This document shows positions 9,480 to 20,436 of a stretch of 64,000 bases of DNA, piece by piece. The stretch comes from Scenedesmus sp. ARA3 (Eukaryota > Chlorophyta > Chlorophyceae > Sphaeropleales > Scenedesmaceae): NCBI GenBank assembly GCA_004335835.1, contig RWJK01001973.1, positions 186,001 through 250,000 on the forward strand, read 5' to 3'. Position numbers and translations under genes: made by a program. The notes under the pieces were generated by a model that saw nothing but the letters and a program-made list of their open reading frames with translations, had not been told where the DNA came from and did no database searches. Within the stretch, counting starts at the first letter, position 1, and each line of letters begins with the position of its first letter.

Positions 9480-12400
9480 ATGGTGCAGCTCGGCCTTGAT
9501 GCAGTGCTGGCAGGTAGGCGTCAAGCTGCACGTTCCTGAAGTGCAGGCTAGGAATCGTGGGCTGTGTGCCAGCGTTGGCGAGCGTATGTGACGAAACAAA
9601 TTTTGTTCAGCCTAAAGTTCTTGAAAGTAAACACCGGGGCGTATCAGGCAGCCATGCCACAGCGGAACAGCAGCAGCAGCAGCTGAGCAGCAGCACCTGC
9701 AGCCAATCCTCAACCCCACCCCAACCCGGCTTCAAAATGCCGCACTCATCGTGCCTCATTCCCATGCATCACTTGTGCCCCGCCTTCCTTCCTGCAATGC
9801 CTCCTGCAGGCACGCCCAGCAGCGTGTGCAAGACCAAGGTGGTATGCACGCTGGGCCCTGCCTCCCGTGCAGTGGAGGTGATTGAGGAGCTGCTGCGGGC
9901 TGGCATGAACGTGGCGCGCTTCAACTTCAGCCACGGCAGCCACGAGTACCACAAAGAAACGCTGGACAACCTGCGCAGGGCCATGGAGAACACCAAGATC
10001 ATGTGCGCAGTCATGCTGGATACCAAGGGCCCGGAGATCCGCACTGGTATGCTTGAGGGAGGCAAGCCTGTGCAGCTGGTGTCAGGCCAGGAGGTGACGA
10101 TTACGACTGACTACGCAGCGGCAGGCAACGCTGGGCTCATCGCCATGAGGTGCGGCTGCTGCAGCGGATGAAGGTAGCGGCAGCAGCAGCAGACGGCTTG
10201 CAGACAGCAGCGGCAGCTTGTTTGGGGAAGCCATGTTTTATTAGCAGGTTGTTGCAGCAAGAGTGAGAGGGGCAAGCACAGTAGGCAGTGTAGCCAGGCA
10301 AGGCAGCAGCCTGCAGAGTTGCTGTGCATGAGAAGTGCAGCAAGCAGCAGGAGGCCGGCGACGTGTGGTGACGGTGTCAAAGACAGGGACGCGGGATGCG
10401 CAGTTGCACATCATGAATTATGCATTACGCTGTAATATGCAGGCGGAAGCCCACAGCAATGCTAACAGCCCACGCTGTGATGCGCGGCAGCAATGTTCAG
10501 CAATGCTAGCTGCAGTGCACAACCAGTGTCAACACCACCACCATCTGCACGGTGCTGTTTTACTAACTCAGCGTATGTGCTTTCTCCCGCGTGCCCCACC
10601 TGCTCAACTTGTCACGCCGCACCCGCAGCTACAAGAAGCTGGCGCAGGACGTGCAGCCCGGCAGCAGCATCCTGTGCGCTGACGGCTCCATCGTGCTGGA
10701 GGTCATCTCAACAGACCCGGCAGCCGGCACGGTGCGCGCGCGCTGCAAGAACACCGCCATGCTGGGCGAGCGCAAGAACGTCAACCTTCCGGGTGTGGTG
10801 GTTGACCTTCCCACGCTCACTGACAAGGATGTGGATGACATCGTCAACTGGGGCGTGGCGAATGAGATCGACCTGATTGCGGCCTCGTTTGTGCGGAAGG
10901 GCAGCGACCTGGACCTGATCAGGGACGTGCTGGGCGAGCGCGGGCGCTACATCAAGATCATCTCCAAGGTGCGGCATGCATGTAGTTTGCTGTCATGTTT
11001 GTGTCTAGGGAGAAGCGGGATGAGCAGCCGTGTTTGGCAGTTTCCAGCCATCTCGCTGACGAGAGCGCGATTTTGGTCAACATGCAAGGCTCCGCTGCGA
11101 CCAGCGACCCTCTTGCTTGCGGTTGTGCCGATTTGTGCCGGCCGTTGATGAGGCACGTTCACGTTTCACTTGCTGATCCTGCTGCTGTGCTTGCTGTGGC
11201 TGTTCTGGCTGCAGGTTGAGAACCAGGAGGGCATCCAGAACTTTGACACCATCCTGGAGAAGACTGACGGCGTGATGGTGGCGCGTGGCGACCTGGGCAT
11301 GGAGATCCCCACGGAGAAGATCTTCCTGGCGCAGAAGATGATGATCCAGAAGTGCAACTACGCCGGCAAGCCAGTCATCACCGCAACACAGGTGAGGCGA
11401 TGGCGCGTAGGGTGCGGTTTATGGTGGGGCTGGGCTGCAGAGATGATCACCGCGGCACAGGTGCTGCGCGTGTGGGGTGGCGTAAGGGTTGCGGCAGGGG
11501 GCTGCTGGGTGGAGCTGGGTGGCAGGGGATGAGACGACAAGCGATGCACCATGCGTGCCGTCCAGCACAGAGCACGTGCACAGAGCATCAAAACAGTAGT
11601 TTGCGCAGTTCAGTGGATGTTGCGGTGTTGTTGCAGTGGCTGCCCTGTAGTGCAGTTGTGTAGCTGCTTCCTCACAGCAGCCACTCATCTTGGGCTCGTT
11701 GGAAATTTCCTGACATGTCCTTCTCCTGCTGCTGCCGCTGCTGCTGCCTGCTGCAGATGCTTGAGAGCATGATCAAGAACCCGCGGCCCACGCGTGCCGA
11801 GGCGACCGACGTGGCCAATGCAGTGCTGGACGGCACCGACTGCGTCATGCTCAGCGGGGAGACAGCAGCGGGAGCATTCCCAGTGGAGGCAGTCAAGGTG
11901 AGGGGGAGGCAGGCGGAGGTGTGCTGGCTGCTGCTGCACAAGCAGTGCTGGTGCTGTGCAGGCTTGGCAGCAGCAGCAGCAGGAGTGGTGCGTCAGCTCA
12001 GTTGGCGGTGGTGCTGTACACCATCGCATGCAGCAGCAGATGTGAGCCTGGACAGGCAGATCAAACTTTTGCCTGGTCAGTGTGTGGCACCCGCTGATGT
12101 ATATGCGCACATCTCCATCCCATCATCCAGGTCATCACAAGTCCTGCCGCGAAGCAGAGGCCAGCATGCGCATCTGCCACACCTGCTGGCGTGTGTGTAC
12201 CTATGACCCAACGCTTACCGTGCCTGCTGGTGACTGCGCCCTCCCTGCAGGTCATGACCAAGATATGCCGCGAGGCGGAGGCCAGCCTTGACTACTACGC
12301 CATGTTCAAGAACATCCTCAAGGTGGCGCCCCTGCCCATGTCACCCCTGGAGTCCCTCGCCTCCAGCGCGGTGCGCACCGCACACAAGGTGCACGCCAGC

Positions 12401-12745
12401 CTCATCGTCGTGCTCACGCGCGGCGGCAGCACCGGCCGCCTGGTCGCAAAGTACAGGCCGCTGGTGCCCGTGCTGACTGTGGCGGTGCCTGTGCTCACCA
12501 CAGACAGCCTGACCTGGACCTGCAGCAATGAGGCGCCGGCGCGGCAGTGCCTGATCACGCGCGGGCTGCTGCCGCTGCTGGCGGAGGGCTCTGCGCGCGC
12601 CACGGATACGGATACTACGGACGAGATCCTGGCGGCGGCGATCGAGCACGCAAAGCGCGCCCGCTACTGCGCCAAGGGCGACAGCATTGTGGCGCTGCAC
12701 CGCATCGGCAACGCGTCCGTGATCAAGATCGTGGACATCAAGTAG
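9480..12745 (+). CDS. PYK: Pyruvate kinase
   Basis: Six exons (9480-9513, 9810-10149, 10629-10968, 11215-11391, 11757-11897, 12251-12745) give 508 residues, normal for a plant-type enzyme. It converts phosphoenolpyruvate and ADP to pyruvate and ATP, the last step of glycolysis. Family signatures appear in order: [34 protein letters not shown], the B-domain [21 protein letters not shown] (catalytic Mg/PEP region), [28 protein letters not shown] and the C-terminal regulatory domain. No clear transit peptide: the protein begins [12 protein letters not shown] and the first intron splits that Gly codon. It is therefore probably cytosolic. The start AAAAATGG is strong. Introns 4 and 5 carry partial copies of adjacent exon sequence (see findings). 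TGTAA occurs 21 nt after the stop and again at 13441 and 13890. Confidence 0.95.
12131..12165 (+). pseudogene. Partial copy of the start of pyruvate kinase exon 6
   Basis: 35 nt directly after a CAG match the first 36 nt of exon 6 (12251-12286) with one deleted base and a few substitutions. The deletion breaks the frame, so it cannot replace exon 6. It looks like a decayed local duplication within intron 5. Confidence 0.6.
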
Positions 12746-14078
12746 AGCAGTGCAGCACAGAGCAGTGTAAGCTGAAGGCGGTACGGATGCAGGGTGGTGT
12801 GAGGCGCTGCAGGGCGGGGAGCACATGCATATGCCTGTGCGGCAGCAGCTGGTGGTGGGATGTGCTGCTGCTGGTGTTAGGTAGAGCTTTGGAGCTTGCC
12901 CGGCGCGTGCGCATGCGTGTGTGTGCGCGCATGCGCGTGTGGCTGTGAGCAGGTCATGGTGTGCCGCAAGTGCCAGCCATACGGCTGGCAGGCTGGCTGT
13001 GTGCATGCGCAGCATGGCCTGAAGCTCCTGTGCAGCTTGGGTGGCAGGCGCGCCCTGCAGTGGGTGGCTTGTTGCCCTCCTGGCGCTGCTTATGCATGTG
13101 CAGCGGCACGTGCTGTGCAGCTGCTCCTCGTGGTTTTGCGCTGTTGGCTGTTATGGTTTTAAGTAAAGGGCACCTTGCTGCAGGTCTCCTGCTGCAGCTG
13201 CCAGCAGGCGGCATGCAAGATGGGCTGTTGTGCAGAATCGGCGACAGCAAGCCAGCAGTGTGCATCTGTGCTTGGCTGCAGCACCCGCATGATCCCCCCA
13301 CATGACTGCCTACGATTAGGTGTCATGTGTTCTTGCGGGGCTGCACCTGACATGTGTGACAGCGCATGTCTATGCACACAGCTGCTGCTGCTGTGTCGCT
13401 GATGGCTTGGTTTGCTTGCCGCCTGCGTGGTCAGCGGTGGTGTAAAGGCTGATTCTGGTCCTGCCTGCAAGCGCCTTGCAGAGCCTGTTTGTGGTGAATG
13501 CAGATGGTGCATGCTACTGCAGCAGTTCAGTTGTTCGGCAGTGCGTGCCTGGTGTGTGTTTGTCCCATTGCGATTGTGGACCACTGCTACGTGCAGATCA
13601 CATTGACGTGCAGGGTTGAGGGCGGCTGCGCACAGCACTACAACTGTGCACGGCGGTGTTGCACCAGTCTAGTGTCAGCAGGTTGGTCGTTGGTCAGCGC
13701 CATTGACGCTCTTCAAAGACAGAAGCATTGGTATGTCACTGAACTGCCGTCGTTGCAAGTGCGCCTGCCACCCCTGCTTGGTTGCGGATTGTTGTTGTGC
13801 GCTATTGTTTTTGACTGCAATCTTGTATCTGTGCGCAGGCCGCCGCGTTGCAATGCATAGACTGCAGCCGCATTGTCTGCATGTCTGCTTGTAAGATGCT
13901 GTGTTGATGGCATCACGCACCCACATTGGGGACCGTGTAGCAAGGTAACACACATCACTAACTTGCACTGGTCACAGAATGTGAAATCATTATGAAGACT
14001 TCAGCCTGACCCATCAGCGGGTATACCCCTTTACGTTACGCCTTCAAGGCGCGTGCAGCAAATGCAGCAAACCATCAG

Positions 14079-14202
14079 CAACACGCCTCACAAAGACTGC
14101 TACTGTGTGCGTATCCGATACAGGCCGTCTGAATACACCGTGCTGCGCCACAGCTTCTTGCAACTAGCAGGCCCTGCAACACGCCCCACAAAGACTGCTA
14201 CT
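14079..14202. repeat. 26-bp direct repeat
   Basis: 14079-14104 and 14177-14202 are identical except for one T/C difference and are spaced 98 bp apart. They lie just left of the 14224-14306 hairpin. Confidence 0.75.
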
Positions 14203-14223
14203 TGCGAGGACCGTCATAATTAA

Positions 14224-14306
14224 TGTACCACCAAAGGCGTGAAGCTGATGCCGCATAGACAGTCTGGCTGCGCCTATGCGGCATCAGCTGCGCCTGTGGT
14301 GGTACA
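14224..14306. repeat. 83-nt near-perfect inverted repeat (hairpin)
   Basis: The left arm 14224-14257 pairs with the right arm 14275-14306 around a 17-nt loop. About 30 of 32 right-arm bases pair, with one mismatch and a small bulge. The arms begin and end with TGTACCACCA. It lies 277 bp beyond the stop of the minus-strand gene at 14584, probably in or near its 3' UTR. It may be a small-RNA precursor, a MITE or a 3'-end structure. Confidence 0.85.
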
Positions 14307-14583
14307 ATTCAGGCAGTTGCAAGCAGGCGTGTACAAGACTGCAGCAATGACCAGAGGCAACCATGGCATGCAGTGCACAACAACAGCGGCACGCAGCCCA
14401 GCGACAAAGCTGACTGACAGACTGTGGCATAGCCCATCTTGCCGTGCGTGGAATGACAGCCACAGGACGAGCCATAGCAGTGCCGCTGGCACTTCAGTAG
14501 CAGAGCCCCTGGCACATGGGTAGCTGCACGGCCGCATTCATTGCCGACAGATTTGTGCTTGCCAAAACCTGCTAACATGCACA

Positions 14584-16979
14584 TCAGTAGATGTCCATGT
14601 CTGAGCCGTCCCCCAGCTCTGTGGCCTCTGAGCCCGCGTCCTTGTCTGTGTCCACGTCACTGGCGCTGCCCTCCTGCTGCTTGATGCGCGGCAGCCGCCC
14701 CAGCTGCAGCAGCACCGCCTCGCTCAGCCCGCCTGCGCACACACCCACACGCATCAGCAGTGATAGAACAGCTGCAGTGAGTGACTGTGCTGCAAACCCC
14801 GACAATTGTAGTGACAGCAGCAACATGCAAACTCTGAACCAGAATGTTGCGGGAGCGCTGCAGCAGCAACACACGCGCAACACATCATGCATCGACCCAA
14901 AGAGCCACACAACGCAACAGACGAATGAAGCAACAAGGACCCCTCACCTTCTACGTCTGGTAGTAATACAGCTGGCGCTGCTGCTGCTGTCCCTGCCGCG
15001 GAGCCACTTGCCAGCGCCTGCAGCCTGCTGTGTGCTGCTGCCGCCTCCCGCTGGATGATGTGCTGCAGCGCAAGCAGCTCCTTCTGGCTGGTCAGGATCT
15101 GGTCCAGCGGCACCTGCAGCCATGATGACCAACACACAGTTGTCATTGCAAGTCCAAATACAAGCGACCGAGTGATGCGACGTAGCCAGCAATCAGCCGA
15201 GCAAGAACGCCTGCGCCAGCTGCCAGACACATAAACAAAACCATTGCAATGACCAAATTAGCAAGCCACACCTGCTCCAAGAACTCCGCGCCCTTGGCTG
15301 CCGCCTCCTGCAGCACTGCGTATGTTGCCATTGCCTGCTCGTAGCTGGCCTTGTCCAGGCTGGCCAGGCCCCCGGGCAGGGCGCCCTCAGCCAGCCAGCC
15401 CTGCAGCGCGCCACGCATCTCCTCCCACACCGCCTGCAGCTGCAGGTGGCTGCACATGCCTGCGTGTTGTGAAGTAGACACCCAGCAACAGCAACAGCAG
15501 CAGCAGCAGCAGCAGCAGGGCATGCAGGTTTCAGCGCAAGGCATGGTACTCAGCAGGCGCCTCAAAGCAGGCACAAGCCGGTGCGTGATGCAGGGACAGC
15601 AGCACGGCAAAGGTCTGCAATGTCTGTACCGTGTCTCCCAAAACTACAAGCATCATCATTCTCTGCCACAACCCCATCTGAATTACTGCTCCTGCTACTT
15701 ATGCAACGAAACAGAATACAGCAGCAGCACAAGCAGCGGCAGCAGCAGCAGGCGGCTCACCGCTGAGGCACTCCCTCAGGCTGAGCTCCCAGGGGCCTCC
15801 TGCAGCAAAGATGCCGCTGCTCTTGTCTGTCTTGAGGTTGTCGTGGAACTCGCTGATGCAGATGGCCACCTCACGCGTGCTGTCAGCCTGGCGCAGCCGC
15901 CGCGTCCATGTCTTGCGCAGCGTGCGCCACCTGCAGGCAGCCACAAGACGTAGGCGCAGCATGTGTGACATGCTATTTTGTGTGTGGTGTGGCGGTGCGT
16001 GGTGTTGCAGCACAGTTGATGGAATGTGTTGCATAGTGTATCCAAAACTTGGCGGCTGTGAGAGCTTGCACATAATAACAGGCGGGCAGCCTGCTCTCAT
16101 GCAGACCAGCGAATACACGCGCGCATAGCAGCTGCTGCTGCTGAGCTGCCCACTGCCCTCCTTTGATCAAGCCACCTGAGCCCTGCATGCTGCTGGTGCT
16201 GCTGCTGTGACCTGTGCACCTCAGCTGCTGCACTAAAAAGTGTTACACTTTCAGCTTCAAAGCCGCGCCTCCCCCACATCCTGCTGCTGCTGTGAACTCT
16301 GCACACCTCAACTGCTGCTGTGGAATCTGCACACCCCAGCTGCTCCATTATGTACAATCTACTGTGTGGCTCTGCAGCCAAGCAGAGCCGCGCCTCACCT
16401 GCCCTGCACATCCTTCCAGGGCACCTGCTCCTCCAGCTGAGTGAGCTCCTTGCGCACCTGCTTCACCACGTCACTCTTGCGCACACTGCCGCCCGGCCGG
16501 CTGCCTGCACGCCACACCAGCAGCAGCACACGCAAGCTCAACAGGAGGAGCAGCACTGCAGCAGCGCATGACTGAGCCTCCTTGCTGCAGGTCTCTGCAA
16601 CGGCACCATGGCGGGTAAGTCTTGTTGCCAAATAGCTCTTGCGGTGCTACATTGCTGTTGCTGCAGCTGCGGCTGGTGGTGCTGTGCGTGGTAGTCCATA
16701 TGCGCACCTCTGCTGTGCATGGGTGTCAGGTAGCGCATCTGGATGTCCAGTGTTTCGTTGCCAACCTGCAGCATGCATTCGCAGCAGTGGGCCTCAGGCG
16801 CAGAGCTCGCGAAACTTGCCAGCCCGCACTGTCCATACCCTGGATGTACATGTTTCATTACCACCTAGGGGTCTTGGAGCAGCTACTGTTTGTTTTGTCG
16901 GTCTTGAAAGCGTATACTCAACTGCTGTCTGGTTCACTGCTGCTGCTGGCGCAGGCTGTGCTGCTGCTGCTGCTGCTGC

Positions 16980-17030
<51 letters not shown>

Positions 17031-17932
17031 GATCGCACCTGCAGCTTGACCCATCCGTTGCTTGTGATGCTGAGCACTGTGCCCTCCTTGCCCACAAGCG
17101 TGCCCTCGAACCGCTTGTGGTTAGTCTTGATAATCACCCTGCAGCCAGCAGCAGCAGACCGTTGCTCTGCTTACTCCTGGTGCATGACACAAATGCGGAA
17201 GCTGTCAAGGCAGCATACACCAGTCAGCAACCAGTTAGCAGTTACTTGTGCTGCACATCAAGTCACAAGACTCTACGTGTAAAACACACACGCCTCGTCA
17301 TCCTCAACTACGGGCCACCAGCTGCTGCTGCTGCATGAGCAACCAGCGCACTCTCATGCTGCTGCTCCCAACGCCCAGCAGCCATCCAACCAGCTGCGGC
17401 AAGCCCCCTCCTACTCAGCAGCTTTACACACCAGCAACAACACCCCAAATCACACCACCGCCCACCTGTCTTTGACGCGTATGTCTGGCCGCACCGCAGT
17501 AGGCAGCCCAGGGTCGCTGCTGCGCCGCATGGCCAGCTGCTCCGAGCTCATGCGCTTGAAAGTGGGGCTGCCACTGTCACCCCCGCCGCCCCCAGCCCCG
17601 CCTGCTGCAGTGCTGCCGCCAGCTGCTGGCGAGGCGTAGCCGCCCGGCAGTGCTGGCGGCCGCAGCGCTGATGTGAAGGCCTTGAGGTGGCTCTGCACGC
17701 AAGCAGGTTCGTGGGTGTGAGCGGCATGATGCTGGTTTCTAGCTGCTAGTGCTGTGACAGATACATGCTGTGGATTGCTGGTTATTGTTGGGCACCACGT
17801 CAGGGGAAATGTGCAAGTGGTGGGTTGCTGCGACACAGACGTGCTTTGATTGCAACAGTGCCAGCAAGCAAAGCGGCTGTTGGCCGGCTGCATGCTGTGC
17901 TGGCTTACTGGGTTCAAACTTGTGCTCCAATC

Positions 17933-17978
<46 letters not shown>

Positions 17979-18269
17979 TGCTGCACGCACCCTGACGACG
18001 CCAACAGCTGCTGATGCTGCGCCATGGCCATCCTGCTGCTGCACCGCCCTAGCAAAGGAGTTGTCTTGCAGCAGCAGCTGCACCAGCTGGTTGATGCCAG
18101 GGCCCTGCAGTGTGTAACCGTGCACAAGCAGTGCACATGATGCAGTCATGGTGAAGGCAAGGCATGACAGTCTGCTGCCACAGCAAGCCAGCCTGGCTTG
18201 CATATGCAGGTATGCAGGAGAAGCGGTCAAGCACAAGAGCATCGGAGTACTCACGGCCTGGCCCTGCAT
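14584..18269 (-). CDS. Unrecognised protein with a KOW/SH3-like segment
   Basis: Ten phase-consistent exons: 18269-18255, 18104-17991, 17692-17466, 17138-17039, 16765-16708, 16504-16399, 15930-15761, 15459-15272, 15113-14948, 14732-14584; 430 residues. Residues 44-119 are Gly/Ala/Ser-rich and end in a basic, Ser-rich stretch (KRMSSEQLAMRRSS). Residues 120-170 (FEGTLVGKEGTVLSI, SNGWVKL) resemble a KOW or SH3-like barrel. Residues 172-330 are helical, Trp-rich and charged (LEEQVPWKDV, WRTLRKTWTRRL, VAICISEFHDNL), which faintly recalls WHIM/DDT chromatin proteins. Residues 327-380 may form a coiled coil. The tail is acidic (DVDTDKDAGSEATELGDGSD). I cannot name the family; a chromatin or nucleic-acid role is only a guess. 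The start is uncertain: the upstream open frame lacks an ATG before 18269, so another 5' exon is possible. Confidence 0.6.
16961..17030. repeat. CTG/CAG triplet tract
   Basis: About 23 CTG units with one CCG interruption, in an intron of the minus-strand gene just after the donor of the exon ending at 17039. It reads CAG on the transcribed strand. It is the longest uninterrupted triplet run I see in the window. Confidence 0.9.
17936..17982. repeat. CTG/CAG triplet tract
   Basis: About 15 CTG units with one TTG interruption, again in an intron of the 14584-18269 gene and close to the donor of the exon ending at 17991. Confidence 0.9.
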
Positions 18270-18811
18270 ACCAGCTGCTTCTGCTGCAAGTGCTGATATG
18301 CAGTACGGCTGAAGAGTGTTGCTGCTTCGGGTGGTGAAGCAGCAGGTGACAGTGGCGGACAAGCTACCACAGGTTCACGAACGCCGACACTTAATCCTCC
18401 TTTCAATGTTTTTGAGCCGTTAGCAACTGGATCGGCAGAGAATGGGATGGAGTGTCAACCAGTGCAAGCTTCCTGATGTTTATTGGGCTGTACGTTTGCA
18501 GTCAGCCTTCTTTACACAACAGGTAAGACGTAAGCAGGATCGCGGGGGTTGACAGAGGCCTGAGGAAACTCTTGAGTAACAAGTGACTGCCATGTCAGAG
18601 AGCGACATCAAGAACTTGGTGCTGCGCTGCAGCTGCAGAGAAGCTTAGCTATCATCGTCAATCACGTTTTATACTGACTGCGGCGTCTCAACGGCTATTC
18701 CACCTTTGGGGTGACTGCTGCACCCCGACAGCCCACCAGAGCACACCAGGCTGCATCCCGCTGCTTTGCACGTGTAGAGCTACATCTGGGACACTGACTG
18801 ATACAGCAGAC
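18270..18811. promoter_or_regulatory. Divergent spacer, 14584-18269 gene and ACL4
   Basis: 541 bp between two divergent starts. A TTTATA-like element sits about 145 bp before the ACL4 ATG. Nothing else stands out. Confidence 0.4.
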
Positions 18812-20400
18812 ATGCCAAAGCCGCCTGGTAACCGCAAGAAGCTCAAGGGTGCCAGTGTCAAGTCATCCACAGCAAAGCCTAAAGCCAAAGGCAGCAGCAA
18901 GGGCACAGCAAGACCTAGCCTATCGGCAGGGCAGCTGTTCGAGAGGGCACAGCAGGCACTTGCGTTCGAGCGCTATGATGCAGCGCTTGAGTGCATGCGG
19001 GATGCGCTGCAGCTGGAGCCTGAGAACACAGACATCATTGATGCGCATGGAGCCCTGCTGGCGGAGCTTGGCCGGGTAGAGGAGGCAGTGCAGGTGAGCG
19101 GCAGGGACTTGAAATGGCTTGCAGAGCATGCATACCTGGTTTTAGCAGCAGTGCTGCTCGGAGGTTGTTGCTGCAGCCCTGCCCTGAACATGCGCAGCCT
19201 GCCGTGGCTGAGCAGGTGTTGTGCGGGTGTGTACAGGCTAGCAGCGCCAGCAGCACCATAGTAGATTTGCCAGGCATGCCTTGAACAGCAGTCGTGCATT
19301 CGTCCCCTCAGCAGTGCTTTGCGCCCGTTGGCTTGCAGGAGCTGCAAAAGGCTGTGGCGCTGTCACCCGACACCGGCTTTGAGAAGTACATGTACCTAGG
19401 GCAGCTGCTGCAGGGGGAGGAGGCAGTTGCAGCAACGCAGAAAGGAGTGGAGCTGCTACAAGAGGTGAGCGGCAGCCATGAACAGACACAATCAGTAGCG
19501 TCGCAGCAGAAGCTGCAGCGGAAGTATGTGCGGCTTCTGTGATGGCAGCATAGACGGGCGCATAGCAATGCGCGCTGTGCCTGGCACAAAACTTGCTGAC
19601 GTGTTGCAGCAGCAAGGTCATTGACCAAGTATAGACACTGCACTGATCTAGCATGTTCTTGTGCTGTGCATGGCGAGGCAACAAGCCCATTGGTTGCCGC
19701 TGCTGCTGCTGCGCAGGATGTGGAGCGCTCGCGGCAGGCTGGCCAGGGCAGCAAGGGCCCCAGCAAGCAGCTGGCTGCAGCGCTGTGCTCACTTGCAGAG
19801 ATGAAGATGAGCCAAGCAGAGGACGTGGCAGCGGTGAGCTGAGGGCCTCATGCGGGGCTGCTGGACGTGGCAGCGCTGCGGGCAGCTGTGCAGCTGTGAG
19901 GCTGGGGCGGCATGCGGGCAGCCGTGCTTGCATCTGACACAGCACCACCTAGGTTGTGTCAGCCGTCCAGCCTCTGGGCTTGCAAAGCAACATCTTCTGC
20001 TGCACGTAGAGTCTTGTGCTGTTGAATACGGCCATCAACCATCCAGATTCAAGCAGCAGGCTTGCTGCCACTTGTGCTGGTTCCCTGACTTCCAAGGCTG
20101 CTGGCTGCATCATTTCAAGAGCTCACTTCTGCATGCCTGCACGGTGTACACCTGCAGGTTGCTGGCGAGGCCGAAGGCCTGCTGCAGCGGGCACGCAGCG
20201 CAGACCCCAGCAGCCCTGAGCCGCTGCAGGCGCTGGCCAGCCTGCGCTATGAGCAGGGCAACTCTGAGGAGGCGCTGCAGCTGCTGAAGCAGAGCATGCA
20301 GCTGTGGTTCAAGCAGCAGCGCAGCTCGGAGGACGAGGATGATGACGGGGATGATGACGATGATGGAGATGGAGGCGAGGAGCTACCAGAAGCAGAGGTG

Positions 20401-20436
<36 letters not shown>

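Larger units (their letters stand above)
12746..14583. other. Convergent spacer, pyruvate kinase and the 14584-18269 gene
   Basis: 1.8 kb between two converging genes. It holds TGTAA motifs at 13441 and 13890, a 26-bp direct repeat (14079-14104 and 14177-14202) and a strong hairpin (14224-14306). Open frames here have no recognisable family signature. Confidence 0.5.

Noticed and set aside
18270..18362. 31 extra N-terminal codons for the 14584-18269 gene
   Set aside because: The open frame starts at TTG, not ATG; without cDNA the ATG at 18269 is the safer start.
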